A DNA stretch of 64,000 nucleotides from Jiella avicenniae. GTDB lineage: Bacteria; Pseudomonadota; Alphaproteobacteria; Rhizobiales; Rhizobiaceae. Location of the stretch: assembly GCF_021390325.1 (NCBI RefSeq), contig NZ_JAJUWU010000018.1, forward strand, positions 1 to 64,000, given 5' to 3'. Below the pieces are notes generated by a model that made no database searches, was not told where the DNA came from, and worked only from the letters and a program-made list of their open reading frames with translations. The position numbers were made by a program, and so were the translations under genes. Each line of letters begins with the position of its first letter. The stretch's first letter is position 1. This document shows positions 29,717 through 39,823 of this stretch, in pieces.

Positions 29717-30388
29717 TCAAACCTCGGGGTGGATGACCGAGCCGACCGGCGCGTCGGCCTTCGGCGCGAGCAGACCGCGGACGAACTTGCGCAGTTGGGG
29801 CTCGATCGAATCGATGCTGATCTCCGGCTGGAGCTGCAGACGCAGCACGAGGCCGTCGGCCAGCGCGAAGATCAGCGTCAGGGCGGCGTCGACGTCGGCA
29901 TCGGGATCGATCTCGCCGCGGTCTCGCGCGGCGAAGACCATGGTGCGGAGGCTGGCATGGATGCCCGCCTCGATCTCACAGAAGCGCTGGCCGACCGCCG
30001 TGTTGCGGATGCTTTCCGACCAGATCTCGATGGTCAGGCCGCCCGTCGCCCGGTCGCGCGTGTGCTTGAGATATTCGACCCCGACCTGGACGATCCGCTC
30101 GACGAGGTCACCCGGCTCGAACAGAAGCTGGGCGCAGGCCGCCGCCGTCACCCTCTCCTCCTCGGCGATCGCCTCGATGATCGAATCCTTGGAGGGAAAG
30201 TAGCGATAGAGCGCGCCGGGGCTCATCTGCGCCTCGGCGCAGATCTGATGCATCGAGGCCGAGTGAAAGCCGGACCGGGCAAAACACACCCGCGCCGCAT
30301 CGAGGATCTGTTGGCGCCGCTGTTCCTGCGCCGTCGCTGGTGCTGGCGGAACCGGGAAGGTGATGGCGCGGGCGGAGCTTTCCGACAT
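29717..30388 (-). CDS. TetR-family regulator of the RND pump operon
   Basis: From the ATG at 30388 the protein has 223 residues. The N-terminal helix-turn-helix is clear: QILDAARVCFARSGFHSASMHQICAEAQMSPGALYRYFPSKDSIIEAI. The C-terminal ligand domain is of the AcrR-like TetR_C type. It is the first gene of a tetR-MFP-RND operon. The 16-bp perfect palindrome at 30463-30478, 75 bp upstream, is the likely operator, so auto-repression with drug- or metabolite-induced release is inferred. Confidence 0.92.
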   Translation of the reverse strand: MSESSARAITFPVPPAPATAQEQRRQQILDAARVCFARSGFHSASMHQICAEAQMSPGALYRYFPSKDSIIEAIAEEERVTAAACAQLLFEPGDLVERIVQVGVEYLKHTRDRATGGLTIEIWSESIRNTAVGQRFCEIEAGIHASLRTMVFAARDRGEIDPDADVDAALTLIFALADGLVLRLQLQPEISIDSIEPQLRKFVRGLLAPKADAPVGSVIHPEV

Positions 30389-30462
30389 GGACGACTTTCC
30401 GGCTGTGGATCTGCGGACGTTCGACCGTCCTTGCTTGGGAGAGGCAGCCGAAGATCCGAGAG

Positions 30463-30478
30463 CGAACGATCGTTCGCA
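30463..30478. promoter_or_regulatory. Candidate TetR operator
   Basis: GCGAACGATCGTTCGC is a perfect 16-bp palindrome placed 75 bp upstream of the tetR start and between it and the convergently oriented flank. Length and symmetry fit operators of AcrR-like TetR dimers controlling efflux pumps. Confidence 0.65.
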
Positions 30479-30655
30479 GATGTAGCCGTCCTGCAGCCGC
30501 ATTGCGAGAGGGTTTCTTGCAACGCGGCGACAAGATTTCGCGAGGTCGTAAAAAATCGGTTCCGGCCGAGCCGCCTGAAGCGTTTCCGATCAGTCGGAAA
30601 TCGTCGCGGAAGCAGGCCCCGGCGGGATCGGCAGACCGGGCCGGCCGACAGCCGA

Positions 30656-31585
30656 TCAGAGGGCCTGTAGCGTCGCTTCGATGCGCTTCCGCAGCGGCTC
30701 GTACTCGTCTGGCAGCATCAGACCGCTGCCGAGGGCATCCGGCGCCTCGTCGACCGCAAAGCCGGGCGCGTCCGTGGCGATCTCGAACAGGACGTGGCCG
30801 GGCTCGCGGAAATAGACCGAGCGGAAGTATTTTCGGTCCTTCAGTGCCGTGACGTCGCGGCCGTGGGCCTCGGTCAGCTTTTCCGCCATTGCCGCCTGTT
30901 CGCTTTCGTCGCGCGCCCGAAAGGCCAGATGGTGGACGCTGCCGCGGCCGGGCCGCGGCTTGAGGAAGCCGCCGACGGCGTGGAGGTCGACGATGCCGCC
31001 GATCGAGGCACCGGAGACGTAGCGATGGCGCGAGCCCTCCTCGCCGATCTTGTCGAAGCCGAAGACGTCGGCGAGAATCGCCGCCGTCGGCGCTTCCTCC
31101 TCGATCAACAGGCTGACGCCGTGGATGCCGCGAATGGCATGCTCCGCCGGAATGCCCACGTCCGTCGCTTCGCCGGCAGGATGCGGCTCGGCCGCGGTCC
31201 CGACGAAGGACAGGCGCATCCCGTCGGCGTCCTTGAACGGCAGGACGCTCTCGGAAAAGCGCTTCTCGATGCCGGAATGCTCGACGCCCTTTTCGATCAG
31301 CCGGTGCGACCAGAAGCCGAGCGAGGCGGCGGGGACGGCGAGCATGATCTCCTCGACCTCGCCGACCCCGACCCGGCCCTGCGCGGCATGTTCGACCGGA
31401 AAGAAGGTGACGATCGTCCCCGGCGTGCCGGCCGCGTCGCCGAAATACAGGTGATAGGCGGTGGGATCGTCGAAGTTGACGGTCTTCTTCACCAGCCGCA
31501 GGCCGAGGACGCGGGTGTAGAAGTCGAGATTGCGCATCGCCGGCCCGGCGATCGCGGTCACGTGGTGGATGCCGGCGCTCTTCAT
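30656..31585 (-). CDS. VOC-family ring-cleaving dioxygenase-like protein
   Basis: 309 residues with two vicinal-oxygen-chelate modules. The first opens GIHHVTAIAGPAMRNLDFYTRVLGLRLVKKTVNFDD; the second has GIHGVSLLIEEEAPTAAILADVFGF and SVHHLAFRARDE; near the end is RSVYFREPGHVLFEIATDAPGF. Metal ligands are probably the His of each strand and the Glu in LFEIATD. The family (MhqO/MhqA-like) includes hydroquinone-responsive dioxygenases. The ATG at 31585 has AGGA upstream. It may be co-regulated with the adjacent efflux operon, but the 150-bp gap carries the tetR operator. Confidence 0.85.
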   Translation of the reverse strand: MKSAGIHHVTAIAGPAMRNLDFYTRVLGLRLVKKTVNFDDPTAYHLYFGDAAGTPGTIVTFFPVEHAAQGRVGVGEVEEIMLAVPAASLGFWSHRLIEKGVEHSGIEKRFSESVLPFKDADGMRLSFVGTAAEPHPAGEATDVGIPAEHAIRGIHGVSLLIEEEAPTAAILADVFGFDKIGEEGSRHRYVSGASIGGIVDLHAVGGFLKPRPGRGSVHHLAFRARDESEQAAMAEKLTEAHGRDVTALKDRKYFRSVYFREPGHVLFEIATDAPGFAVDEAPDALGSGLMLPDEYEPLRKRIEATLQAL

Positions 31586-31787
31586 CGCGTCCTCGTTCGC
31601 TCTTTGCGGCGGGGCCTGTTTTCCGCCGGCTAAAAATAGGATCGACGGCCCGTCCCTCGCAATCTCGGACGAACGCCTCATTTTTTTGCCGGCGTCCCGC
31701 AGGCTCGAACGGCCGGCAGGAAGGGCATTGCACGTCCCGACAGGCAATTGGGCTTCCGTCGTCGAAGAAGGATCGGAATACGCAGAC

Positions 31788-32420
31788 ATGCTGGAGTGGA
31801 TCACCGCCAATGCGGATCTGATCAACGTCTTCGCCAATCTCGGCATGCTCGGCATCTGGGCGTTCTACCTGCAGATGCTCTATTCGAGCTTCAGCCGCGA
31901 CCGGCGTCCGCGGCTGCTCATCACCCGTGGCCTGCGCTCCGATCTCGATTCCCGCTGCCTCGTCACCAATATGAGCCGCGACACGATCTTCATCCGCAGC
32001 ATCATCGTCGTGCTCGAAACCCAGGCCGGCGAATTGCGCTATCCGGTGACCGAGATCGAAGAGATCGAGAACACCGGCGATTCTGGCAACATCAAGCAGC
32101 AGACCCGCCAGGGACCGATCGAATCCGGCGCGATGCGCGATCTCGGAAGCTTCTCGGCCATCGTCACCCACGTCCTCGACTACAAGGGCCCGAACGATCC
32201 GCCCGGCCCGCACAACGACTGGGAAGGGCTGAAGGGGTTCAGCATCTACGTCATCGGCGTCTACGGGCCGGACGAGATCAGCATCGGCGCCAAGCGCAGC
32301 TACGACGTCGGCCAGGACGACGGCAACATGAAGCTGAGCCCGCGCACCATCGACGCCGTGCAGATCCGCTCGCGCAAGGAGCGGCGCGAGATCGACCAGA
32401 TGCTGCGCGAGGATCTCTGA
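31788..32420 (+). CDS. Membrane-anchored protein of unknown function
   Basis: About 210 residues from the ATG at 31788. One hydrophobic segment near residues 13-33 (NVFANLGMLGIWAFYLQMLYSS) is followed by a soluble, acidic domain with RPRLLITRGL, LVTNMSRDTIFIRSIIVVL and RTIDAVQIRSRKERREIDQML. The domain pattern (strand-rich, referring to an outside stimulus) is not recognised. The in-frame sequence upstream of 31788 extends to 31530 but overlaps the neighbouring gene's start region and lacks a start signal. It is convergent with copA. Confidence 0.7.
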   Translation: MLEWITANADLINVFANLGMLGIWAFYLQMLYSSFSRDRRPRLLITRGLRSDLDSRCLVTNMSRDTIFIRSIIVVLETQAGELRYPVTEIEEIENTGDSGNIKQQTRQGPIESGAMRDLGSFSAIVTHVLDYKGPNDPPGPHNDWEGLKGFSIYVIGVYGPDEISIGAKRSYDVGQDDGNMKLSPRTIDAVQIRSRKERREIDQMLREDL

Positions 32421-32483
32421 TCCGCGCCCCATTGCCTTCCCTGACGGATCGGGCGCTCACCGGGGAGCCGCGCATGCGGCAGG

Positions 32484-35012
32484 TCAGGCCTCGACCGGCC
32501 GCTCGGCGGTCTGGCGGGGCCTGCGGGTGGCCGGCGCGCCGCTCGCCCCCGACGAGCGCTTCGATCCGGCAAAGCGCAGCCGCAGGGCGTTGGTGAGGAC
32601 GAAGACGCTGGACAGCGCCATCGCGCCTGCCGCCAGCATCGGCGACAAGAGAATGCCATAGGCGGGATAGAGCACGCCCGCCGCCACCGGGATCAGCGCG
32701 ACGTTGTAGCCGAAGGCCCAGACGAGGTTCTCTTGGATGTTCGCCATCGTCCGCCGGCTGATCTCGAAGGCCGACAGGACGCCGGCGAGATCGCCGGACA
32801 TCAGCACCACCTCGGCGCTCTCGATCGCGACGTCCGTGCCGCTGCCGACGGCGATGCCGATGTCGGCCGCCGCCAGCGCCGGCGCGTCGTTGATGCCGTC
32901 GCCGACGAAGGCGACCCGGCGGCCGCTCTCCCGCAGCGATTCCACCGCCGCGACCTTGCCGTCCGGCATGACGCCGGCGACGACGTGGTCGATGCCGAGG
33001 CTCGCGGCCACCGCTTCGGCGCTCGCTTTCGCGTCGCCGGAGATCATCGCCACCTTCAACCCCATGCCGTGCAGAGCGTCGACGACGGTGCGCGTCTCCG
33101 CGCGAACCGGATCGGCCACCGCGACGACCGCCGCGGCGGCGCCGTCGATCGCGACGAAAACCGAAGACTTCGCCGCTTTCGCCAGCCCGTCGCCGGCCGC
33201 TTCGAGGCGCCCGAGCGCGATCCCCTCGCCGGCGAGATGCCGCGCCGAGCCGACGCGGACCTCCCGGCCCTCGACGGTGGCCGCGACGCCGAGGCCGGTC
33301 AGCGAGCGGAAGTTCGCGGCGGCCGCCGGATCGATGCCGCGTGCCCTCGCCGCGGCGACGATGGCGAGCGCGATCGGATGTTCCGAGGTGGCTTCGACCG
33401 CCGCGACCAGCCGCAGCACCTCGTTCTCCAAAAATCCTGGCGCGACGACGAGGTCGGTCAGCTTCGGCCGGCCTTCGGTCAGGGTGCCGGTCTTGTCGAA
33501 GGCGACGACGCCCACCTCGTGCAGGGCCTGCAGCGCATCGCCCTTGCGGAAGAGGACGCCGAGTTCGGCCGCGCGGCCGGTGCCGACCATGATCGAGGTC
33601 GGCGTCGCCAACCCCATGGCGCAGGGACAGGCGATGATCAGCACCGCCACCGCGGCGACCAGCGCGTCGGCCAGCGCCGGTGCGGGGGCAAAGGCCAGCC
33701 AGGCGACGAAGGTGAGCGCGGCGGCGGCCATCACCGCCGGCACGAAGACCATCGTCACCCTGTCGACCAGCGCCTGGATCGGCAGCTTGGCGCCCTGCGC
33801 CGCCTGGACCATGCGGATGATCTGCGACAGGGTGGTCTCGGCGCCGACCTTCTCGGCCGTGAAGGCGAAACTGCCGGCGCCGTTCACCGTGCCGCCGACC
33901 ACCGTGTCGCCGGGATGCTTTCCGACCGGCAACGGCTCGCCCGTCAGCATCGATTCGTCGACGAAGCTCGTGCCTTCTATGACGGTGCCGTCGACGGCGA
34001 TGCGCTCGCCCGGCCGCACCCGGATGACGTCGCCGGGCGCCAGCCGGTCGATCGGCGTGTCGATTTCCGCGCCGTCCTTGAGCACCCTTGCGGTCTTCGC
34101 CCGCAGCCCGGCGAGCTTGCGGATCGCCGCGCCCGTCCGCCCCTTGGCCCGCGCCTCCATCAGCCGGCCGACCAGGATGAGGAGGACGATCACCGCGGCG
34201 GCTTCGTAATAGACGTGGCGGGCGCCTTCCGGCAGCGCCATGGGAAAAAAGGTCGCGACGGCCGAATAGGCGAAGGCCGCCGCCGTGCCGAGGGCGACGA
34301 GGGAGTTCATGTCGGGCGCAGCGCGCAGCAGCGCCGGAACGCCCTTTGCGTAGAAGCGCCGGCCGGGACCGGCGAGCACCGCCGCCGTCAGGGCGAACTG
34401 GACGAACAGCAGAGTCCGGTGGCCGAAGGTGCCGTCGAGCCAGGCTTCGGCCGCCGGAAAGACGTGCCCGCCCATGGCCAGCAGGAACACCGGCGTGGCG
34501 AGCACCGCCGCGACGACGACGTCCCGCCGCAGCGCCCTCTCTTCCGCCGCCATGCGCTCGTCGCGTCCGGCAGCGGCTTCGTCGCCGTCGCTTCGCGGCG
34601 TCGCCGGATAGCCGGCCGCCGTCGCCGCCTCGGCGATCGCCGAGGCATCCGCCGCGCCTTCGAGAACGCGTACCGATGCGGTCCCGGAGGCGAGATTGAC
34701 CGACGCCGCGACGACGCCCGGCACGGCCCTCAGCGCGCGTTCGACCCGCCCGACGCAGGAGGCGCAGCTCATGGCTTCGACGTCGAAGGTGAGATCTTCG
34801 AGAACCGCCGGATAGCCGGCCGCATCCAGCGCCGCGACGACCGCGGCGGGATCGGCGCCCTCGCTCAGGCCGATGGTTGCCGTCCCGGCGGCGAGATTGG
34901 CGTCGGCGCCGGTGACGCCGTCCGCGCCTCTCAAAGCCTTCTCGACCCGCTTGACGCAGGACGCACAGGACATGCCGTCGACGGCGACGGTGAGGGATCG
35001 CGTGGTGGTCAT
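32484..35012 (-). CDS. copA: Copper-exporting P1B-type ATPase CopA
   Basis: Pumps Cu(I) out of the cytoplasm. It has 842 residues. Two N-terminal HMA domains carry GMSCASC (Cys16, Cys19) and AMSCASC (Cys83, Cys86). Eight membrane spans follow; span 6 holds the CPC motif ([12 protein letters not shown], near residue 460). The phosphorylation site is [10 protein letters not shown] near 507, then EHPIA (HP locus), and [16 protein letters not shown]. The cytoplasmic start is supported by AAGGACGAGG upstream. A CueR-type promoter lies at 35109-35139. It is divergent from the copper chaperone gene. Confidence 0.96.
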   Translation of the reverse strand: MTTTRSLTVAVDGMSCASCVKRVEKALRGADGVTGADANLAAGTATIGLSEGADPAAVVAALDAAGYPAVLEDLTFDVEAMSCASCVGRVERALRAVPGVVAASVNLASGTASVRVLEGAADASAIAEAATAAGYPATPRSDGDEAAAGRDERMAAEERALRRDVVVAAVLATPVFLLAMGGHVFPAAEAWLDGTFGHRTLLFVQFALTAAVLAGPGRRFYAKGVPALLRAAPDMNSLVALGTAAAFAYSAVATFFPMALPEGARHVYYEAAAVIVLLILVGRLMEARAKGRTGAAIRKLAGLRAKTARVLKDGAEIDTPIDRLAPGDVIRVRPGERIAVDGTVIEGTSFVDESMLTGEPLPVGKHPGDTVVGGTVNGAGSFAFTAEKVGAETTLSQIIRMVQAAQGAKLPIQALVDRVTMVFVPAVMAAAALTFVAWLAFAPAPALADALVAAVAVLIIACPCAMGLATPTSIMVGTGRAAELGVLFRKGDALQALHEVGVVAFDKTGTLTEGRPKLTDLVVAPGFLENEVLRLVAAVEATSEHPIALAIVAAARARGIDPAAAANFRSLTGLGVAATVEGREVRVGSARHLAGEGIALGRLEAAGDGLAKAAKSSVFVAIDGAAAAVVAVADPVRAETRTVVDALHGMGLKVAMISGDAKASAEAVAASLGIDHVVAGVMPDGKVAAVESLRESGRRVAFVGDGINDAPALAAADIGIAVGSGTDVAIESAEVVLMSGDLAGVLSAFEISRRTMANIQENLVWAFGYNVALIPVAAGVLYPAYGILLSPMLAAGAMALSSVFVLTNALRLRFAGSKRSSGASGAPATRRPRQTAERPVEA

Positions 35013-35108
35013 CTGCCTCGTCCTTCGATCGGTCTGCGGGAAGCGTCCCGTCCCGGCGGAGCCGTCTTCCGGCCCGCACGGCCGAAAAGGACGCCGCTCC
35101 CTATTCAG

Positions 35109-35139
35109 GACATCGCCTTTCCAGTGACTGGAAGGTCAA
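35109..35139 (-). promoter_or_regulatory. CueR-type copper promoter for copA
   Basis: On the minus strand: TTGACC at 35139-35134, a 19-bp spacer containing TTCC-AGTCACT-GGAA, then GATGTC as the -10. The overlong 19-bp spacer with a TTCC-N7-GGAA dyad is the hallmark of MerR-family (CueR) metal promoters. The leader to the copA ATG is about 95 nt. Confidence 0.72.
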
Positions 35140-35208
35140 GACCCGCGTCGCTCGGTCGGGCGAAAGGGAGGATGGCATCGCGTCATGGCCGGGAAAGCCG
35201 CTGACGTC

Positions 35209-35239
35209 TTGACCTTCCCGTTACTGGAACGCCCACATC
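35209..35239 (+). promoter_or_regulatory. CueR-type copper promoter for the chaperone gene
   Basis: TTGACC at 35209-35214, a 19-bp spacer with TTCC-CGTTACT-GGAA, then CACATC. It has the same architecture and dyad as the copA promoter on the opposite strand, about 70 bp away. It drives the chaperone gene starting at 35324. Confidence 0.7.
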
Positions 35240-35323
35240 AGGCTCACAAGCCCGGCCCGCGCCTCGTCAGCCGCTCACGACGGAACCGAGATCCGCAGGC
35301 CTTTGAACTTCACGGAGACGACG

Positions 35324-35608
35324 ATGCAGATCCCCAATCCCTTCAAGCGAAAGTCCGACCATCCTGCCGGGACGGCCGACGCCGCTCCGCTCGCTTTCGC
35401 CGTCGCCGACATGTCGTGCGGCCATTGCGAGGCGGCGATCCGCAAGGAACTCGCCTCGGCCCTGCCGAACCGGCCGGTGAGCGTCGATCGCGGGTCCAAG
35501 CGGGTCGAGGTCGCGGCCCCTGCGGAGGAAGCGGAGACCGCGGCGGAGGCGATCCGTGCCGCCGGCTACACGCCGGAGCCGATCGCCGGTTCACCGGCCG
35601 CGTCCTGA
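35324..35608 (+). CDS. Copper chaperone (HMA domain, CopZ-like)
   Basis: 94 residues with one heavy-metal-associated domain: FAVADMSCGHCEAAIRKELASAL, where the two Cys of the CGHC motif bind Cu(I). A short basic N-terminal extension (QIPNPFKRKSDH) is unusual for cytosolic CopZ and lacks a signal peptide. The ATG at 35324 is preceded by GGAG; a TTG at 35303 is less likely. Its own CueR-type promoter lies at 35209-35239. It probably delivers copper to CopA. Confidence 0.88.
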   Translation: MQIPNPFKRKSDHPAGTADAAPLAFAVADMSCGHCEAAIRKELASALPNRPVSVDRGSKRVEVAAPAEEAETAAEAIRAAGYTPEPIAGSPAAS

Positions 35609-35612
35609 GGCG

Positions 35613-36749
35613 TCAGGCTGCTGCGGAGGTGGGCGCCGAACGGCCTTGCTGCGCCTTGCCCCGCCGTTCCTTCCCGTCGTCGAGCGGACAGAGGGCCGGC
35701 GGGCCGCCGAAGTCGATCTCGATCGTCGAATGATCGATGCCGAATCGGTCGCGCAGAACCGCCTTGACCGAGGAGACGACCGCTCTCGGCTCGGCGCCCT
35801 CTTCCAGCCGGACGTTCATCGTCGCCAGCGGCTGGCCGGAGGTGATCGACCAGACATGGACGTGCTCGACGGCTGCAAGGCCGCCCACGTCCTGCAGGAG
35901 CGTGTCGGTCAGATCGTCCATGGCGATGCCGCCGGGCACGCCCTCCATCAGGATGTTGAGGGTGTTCTTCAAGAGCGTCCAGGCGCTCTTCAGGATGATC
36001 ACCGACAGGAGCACGGAGAGAATCGGGTCGATCGGCATCCAGCCGGTGAAATAGATGGCGATCGCCGCGACGATGGCCGCGACCGAGCCGAGAAGGTCGC
36101 CGAGGACGTGCAGCAGCGCGCCGCGAATGTTGACGTGCTCCGTGTCGCCCTGGCGCAGCATGAAGAAGACGCCGACATTGACCAGAAGGCCGATCACGGC
36201 GATGGCCAGCATCGGCCCGGCATGCACCATCTGCGGCGTCACCAGCCGCATCACCGCCTCATAGACGATCCAGGCGATCAGGAGGATCAGCGCCACGGCG
36301 TTGACGAAGCCGGCAAGGATCTCGAAGCGCATGTAGCCGAAGGTGCGGCGGTCGTCGGAATTGCGGCGGCCGAAGTGAAAGCCGGCCCAGGCGAGCGCCA
36401 GCGCCGCCGAATCCGTCAGCATGTGGCCGGCATCGGCGACGAGGGCGAGCGAGCCGGAGAGCAGCCCGCCGAGGCCCTCGACGATCATGAAGCCGAAGGT
36501 CAGGACGAATCCGAACAGCACCGCCCGCTCGTTGCCGCTCGAAACCGTCGGCGCGTGATGGTGATGGCCGTGCGAATGGTCGTGATGCCCATGGTCCTCA
36601 TGGCCACCGTGTTCGTGATCACCATGAGCATGACCGGAGATTTCGGCGCCCGGCCGGGATTCCCCATGATCGTGGCGATCATGGTCGCTTCCCCGATGAT
36701 CGTGACCCTGATGGCCGTGATGGGTCGCGTCCCGGTGTTCGGCAGCCAT
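35613..36749 (-). CDS. CDF-family metal cation efflux protein with His-rich N-terminus
   Basis: Exports divalent cations (probably Zn, Co or Cd) by proton antiport. From the ATG at 36749, which has a GAGAGGAG site, it has 378 residues. The first about 70 residues are a His/Asp/Gly-rich stretch (HGHHHHAP at its end). Six membrane spans follow; span 2 has ALVADAGHMLTDSAALALAW and span 5 VLGDLLGSVAAIVAA, carrying the HxxxD metal site. A cytoplasmic C-terminal domain follows (AAVEHVHVWSITSGQPLATMNVRLE). It is convergent with the chaperone gene, 4 bp apart. The His-rich region probably buffers metal. Confidence 0.93.
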   Translation of the reverse strand: MAAEHRDATHHGHQGHDHRGSDHDRHDHGESRPGAEISGHAHGDHEHGGHEDHGHHDHSHGHHHHAPTVSSGNERAVLFGFVLTFGFMIVEGLGGLLSGSLALVADAGHMLTDSAALALAWAGFHFGRRNSDDRRTFGYMRFEILAGFVNAVALILLIAWIVYEAVMRLVTPQMVHAGPMLAIAVIGLLVNVGVFFMLRQGDTEHVNIRGALLHVLGDLLGSVAAIVAAIAIYFTGWMPIDPILSVLLSVIILKSAWTLLKNTLNILMEGVPGGIAMDDLTDTLLQDVGGLAAVEHVHVWSITSGQPLATMNVRLEEGAEPRAVVSSVKAVLRDRFGIDHSTIEIDFGGPPALCPLDDGKERRGKAQQGRSAPTSAAA

Positions 36750-36910
36750 GACGTCCACTCCTCTCGCTGCCAACATAGGTTTTCGGCGCGGTCTTGGCAC
36801 CCGCCTGGAACGTTTCCGGCAAATTTGCTCCCGTGACAGGAAAGGGGGTGGCCTCGGCGGCCGAAAGCCGCCAGTCCGTGTAGCCGACGAAACGACCCGA
36901 GGACGCGACG

Positions 36911-37723
36911 ATGCAAACCCTGCCGATCTATCAGGTCGACGCCTTCACCGACCGGCTGTTTTCCGGCAATCCGGCCGCAGTGGTGCCGCTCGAGAGCTGG
37001 CTCGACGACGCGACGATGCTGAGGATCGCCGCCGAGAACAATCTCTCCGAAACCGCCTTCCTCGTCCCGGCCGGCGAAGCGAAATGGGAGCTGCGCTGGT
37101 TCACCCCGGAAATCGAGGTGCCGCTCTGCGGCCACGCGACCCTCGCCACCGCCTTCGTGCTGTCCGAGGTGCTCGGCGAGACGGCCGCGACGTTGACCTT
37201 CTCGACCCGGATGGTCGGCGACCTCACCGTCTCGCGGGGTGCCGACGGGTGGTTCGTCATGCGCTTTCCCCGCCGGCCACGCAACGGCACGGCGGCAATC
37301 GAGCCGGTGGCGGCGGCGCTCGGCCGCCGGCCGGACGAGGTGATCGAATTCGCCACGCCGGGCGACACCTCCTGGCTCGCGGTCTTCACCGACGAGGCCG
37401 ACGTCATGGGCCTGACCCCCGACGTCAGGGCGATCGCCGCGCTCCCACCGCTCAACGTCATCGCCACCGCGCCGGGGCTCGCCGTCGACTTCGTCTCGCG
37501 CATGTTCGCACCGAAGGCCGGGATCGACGAGGACCCGGTGACCGGCTCGGCGCATTGCTCGCTGGTGCCCTACTGGGCAGAGCGGCTCGGCAAGACCGAT
37601 TTCGTCGCGCGGCAGGTCTCGGCCAGAGGCGGCGACCTCAGATGCACCCTCGACGGCGAGACGGTGGTCGTCTCCGGCCAGGCGGTGCTGTATCTGAAGG
37701 GCGAGATCGTCCTGCCGGGATGA
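36911..37723 (+). CDS. PhzF-family isomerase-like protein
   Basis: 270 residues of the PhzF/diaminopimelate-epimerase-like fold, two duplicated halves. The catalytic Glu is in NNLSETAFLVP; the PLCGHATLATAFVL motif and DEDPVTGSAHCSLVPYW mark the two halves. Members isomerise small acids (the prototype acts in phenazine synthesis), but most have unknown substrates and no phenazine genes are present here. GAGGACGCGACG lies before the ATG. It is isolated, divergent from the CDF gene. Confidence 0.88.
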   Translation: MQTLPIYQVDAFTDRLFSGNPAAVVPLESWLDDATMLRIAAENNLSETAFLVPAGEAKWELRWFTPEIEVPLCGHATLATAFVLSEVLGETAATLTFSTRMVGDLTVSRGADGWFVMRFPRRPRNGTAAIEPVAAALGRRPDEVIEFATPGDTSWLAVFTDEADVMGLTPDVRAIAALPPLNVIATAPGLAVDFVSRMFAPKAGIDEDPVTGSAHCSLVPYWAERLGKTDFVARQVSARGGDLRCTLDGETVVVSGQAVLYLKGEIVLPG

Positions 37724-37738
37724 CGGCGCGGCGCGCCC

Positions 37739-38191
37739 TCACGCCTTCTTCACCCAGCGGCCTTCCTCGGTCTGCTGCCAATAGGTGACGGCGTGGCCGG
37801 CGGCCTTTTCGACCTTCCACCGCCCGCGCGCCGTCTGCAGTTGTTCCCCGTCGTGGCCGTCGAAGAGATAGACGGCCCGGACATAGCCCGTCAGCGTGTC
37901 GGGCACGGCGCCGTCGACCAGGAACCGCACATGCGGCTCGTTCGCCCGCTGCTTCGGATCGACGGTGAGGAGCACCGGCTGCAGGGCGCCGGAACTCTCC
38001 GCGTCGCTGCCGTGCGGCAGGAAGCTGTCCTCGCGGTAGGTCCACAGATGATTGTCGAGGGCGTCGCGCCGCTCGGTGCTGGAGCACTGGACGACGACCC
38101 GCCAGCCGCGCGCCAGCGACTTTTCCAGAAGATCCGGCAGCGCCTGTTCCAGCCGGCTCTCGGTCAGATGGTAGAACAGGACTTCCGTCAT
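37739..38191 (-). CDS. holC: DNA polymerase III chi subunit HolC
   Basis: Chi links the clamp-loader complex to SSB. From the ATG at 38191 it has 150 residues. It shows TEVLFYHLTESRLEQALPDLLEKSLARGW at the N-terminus, SFLPHG (the conserved SF.PHG motif of chi) and VYLFDGHDGEQLQTARGRWK near the C-terminus. It follows pepA on the same strand, the classic pepA-holC order. Upstream in-frame start codons would extend it without resemblance. Confidence 0.88.
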   Translation of the reverse strand: MTEVLFYHLTESRLEQALPDLLEKSLARGWRVVVQCSSTERRDALDNHLWTYREDSFLPHGSDAESSGALQPVLLTVDPKQRANEPHVRFLVDGAVPDTLTGYVRAVYLFDGHDGEQLQTARGRWKVEKAAGHAVTYWQQTEEGRWVKKA

Positions 38192-38314
38192 CGGCGGCGG
38201 TTCCATGAGACGCGTCGGCGGCCCGGCCCCTCGACGCTGCGCCACCGCCATATCCTCGAGACTTTCGCCGATCCGGGCCTGAAAGGGAAGGCGGAGACCG
38301 CCTCCCCGGACCGA

Positions 38315-39823
38315 TCACGTCGACTGGTAATGATCGGCGACCAGACGGTCGAGCAGCCGCACGCCGAAGCCCGACGCCCAGGACTGGTTGTATTCGTTCG
38401 ACGGCGAGCCCATCGCCGTACCGGCGATGTCGAGATGCGCCCAGGGCACGTCGTTGACGAAGCGCTGGAGGAACTGCGCGGCAGTGATCGAGCCGCCGGC
38501 CCGGCCGCCGCCGATGTTCTTGATGTCGGCGAACTTGCCCTCGATCATCTTGTCGTATTCGCGCCCGAGCGGCAGCCGCCAGACCTTCTCGCCGCTCGCC
38601 TTGCCGGCGGCCGAGAGCCGCTCGGCCAGTGCGTCGTCATTGGAGAACAGGCCGGCGTAATGATTGCCGAGCGCCACGATGATGGCGCCGGTCAGCGTCG
38701 CCAGATTGACCATGAACTTCGGCTTGAACCGATCCTGGCAATACCAGAGCGCGTCGGCGAGGACGAGCCGCCCCTCGGCGTCGGTGTTCAGCACCTCGAT
38801 CGTCGTGCCGGACATCGCCGTGACGATGTCGCCCGGCCGCTGGGCGTTGCCGTCGACGGCGTTCTCGACGAGGCCGACGATGCCGATGGCGTTGACCTTG
38901 GCCTTGCGGCCGGCCAGCGCCCGCATCAGGCCGACCACGGCGGCCGATCCGCCCATGTCGCCCTTCATCTCGTCCATGGAGCCGGCCGGCTTGATCGAAA
39001 TGCCGCCGGTGTCGAAGACGACGCCCTTGCCGACGAAGGCGACGGGCTGCTCGTCGTCCGCGGCGCCGTTCCAGCGCATGATGACGAGGCGCGGCGGCCG
39101 GGGCGAACCCTGCGACACGCCGAGGAGCGCGTTCATCTTCAGGGCCTTCATCTCGCTCTCGCCGAGCACCTCGACGTCGATGCCCTGCTTTGCCAGTTCC
39201 TGGATACGCTCGGCATATTCGACGGGACCGAGGATGTTGGCCGGCTCGTTGACGAGGTCGCGGGCGAGCATCGTGCCGGTCGCCACGGCCTCCTCCCGTT
39301 CGAAGGCGGCGCGCGCCGCTTCAGGGTCCGCGACGGCGAGGGTCAGGGTCGAAGGCTGGTCGCCGGAGACGTCTTCCTCCTCCTCGCCGGACTTCGCCTT
39401 CTTGGTCTTGTAGAGGTCGAAATCATAGCCGCGCAGCAGCGCCCCGGCGGCGATCCGCGCGGCATCCTCGGGCGAGACGGCGCCGCCCGGTAGCTCACAC
39501 CTGATCGTGACCCTGGCGGCCCCCTTGGTCTTGGAAAGGGCCGTGCCGCCGAGCTTGAGGAAGTCCTCCTCGCTCGCCGGCTCCTTCGAATGGGTGCCGA
39601 CGACGAGGAGGCGATCGGCCTCGACGGCGGCCGGCGCGATGAGGTCGAGGGTGGCAAGGCTCTTGCCCTTGAACTTGGCGATGGGAGCCGCCTTGGCGAC
39701 CGTCTCGCGCAGGGCCGCCGGCAGGCTCTCCGGGATCGACCCGCCCTCGCCGGCAAGGACGACCAGGACGTCGCCCGCCGGTGCGTCGAGAGCCGAAAAT
39801 TCGATCTTTGGAAGCGTTGCCAT
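38315..39823 (-). CDS. pepA: Leucyl aminopeptidase PepA
   Basis: Cytosolic dinuclear zinc M17 aminopeptidase that trims N-terminal residues; in E. coli also a DNA-binding protein. From the ATG at 39823 it has 502 residues. The M17 signature NTDAEGRL is at 346-353, and [16 protein letters not shown] and [13 protein letters not shown] carry the metal ligands. AGGAG lies just upstream of the ATG. Divergent from lptF across 552 bp, as in enterobacteria. Confidence 0.96.
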   Translation of the reverse strand: MATLPKIEFSALDAPAGDVLVVLAGEGGSIPESLPAALRETVAKAAPIAKFKGKSLATLDLIAPAAVEADRLLVVGTHSKEPASEEDFLKLGGTALSKTKGAARVTIRCELPGGAVSPEDAARIAAGALLRGYDFDLYKTKKAKSGEEEEDVSGDQPSTLTLAVADPEAARAAFEREEAVATGTMLARDLVNEPANILGPVEYAERIQELAKQGIDVEVLGESEMKALKMNALLGVSQGSPRPPRLVIMRWNGAADDEQPVAFVGKGVVFDTGGISIKPAGSMDEMKGDMGGSAAVVGLMRALAGRKAKVNAIGIVGLVENAVDGNAQRPGDIVTAMSGTTIEVLNTDAEGRLVLADALWYCQDRFKPKFMVNLATLTGAIIVALGNHYAGLFSNDDALAERLSAAGKASGEKVWRLPLGREYDKMIEGKFADIKNIGGGRAGGSITAAQFLQRFVNDVPWAHLDIAGTAMGSPSNEYNQSWASGFGVRLLDRLVADHYQST

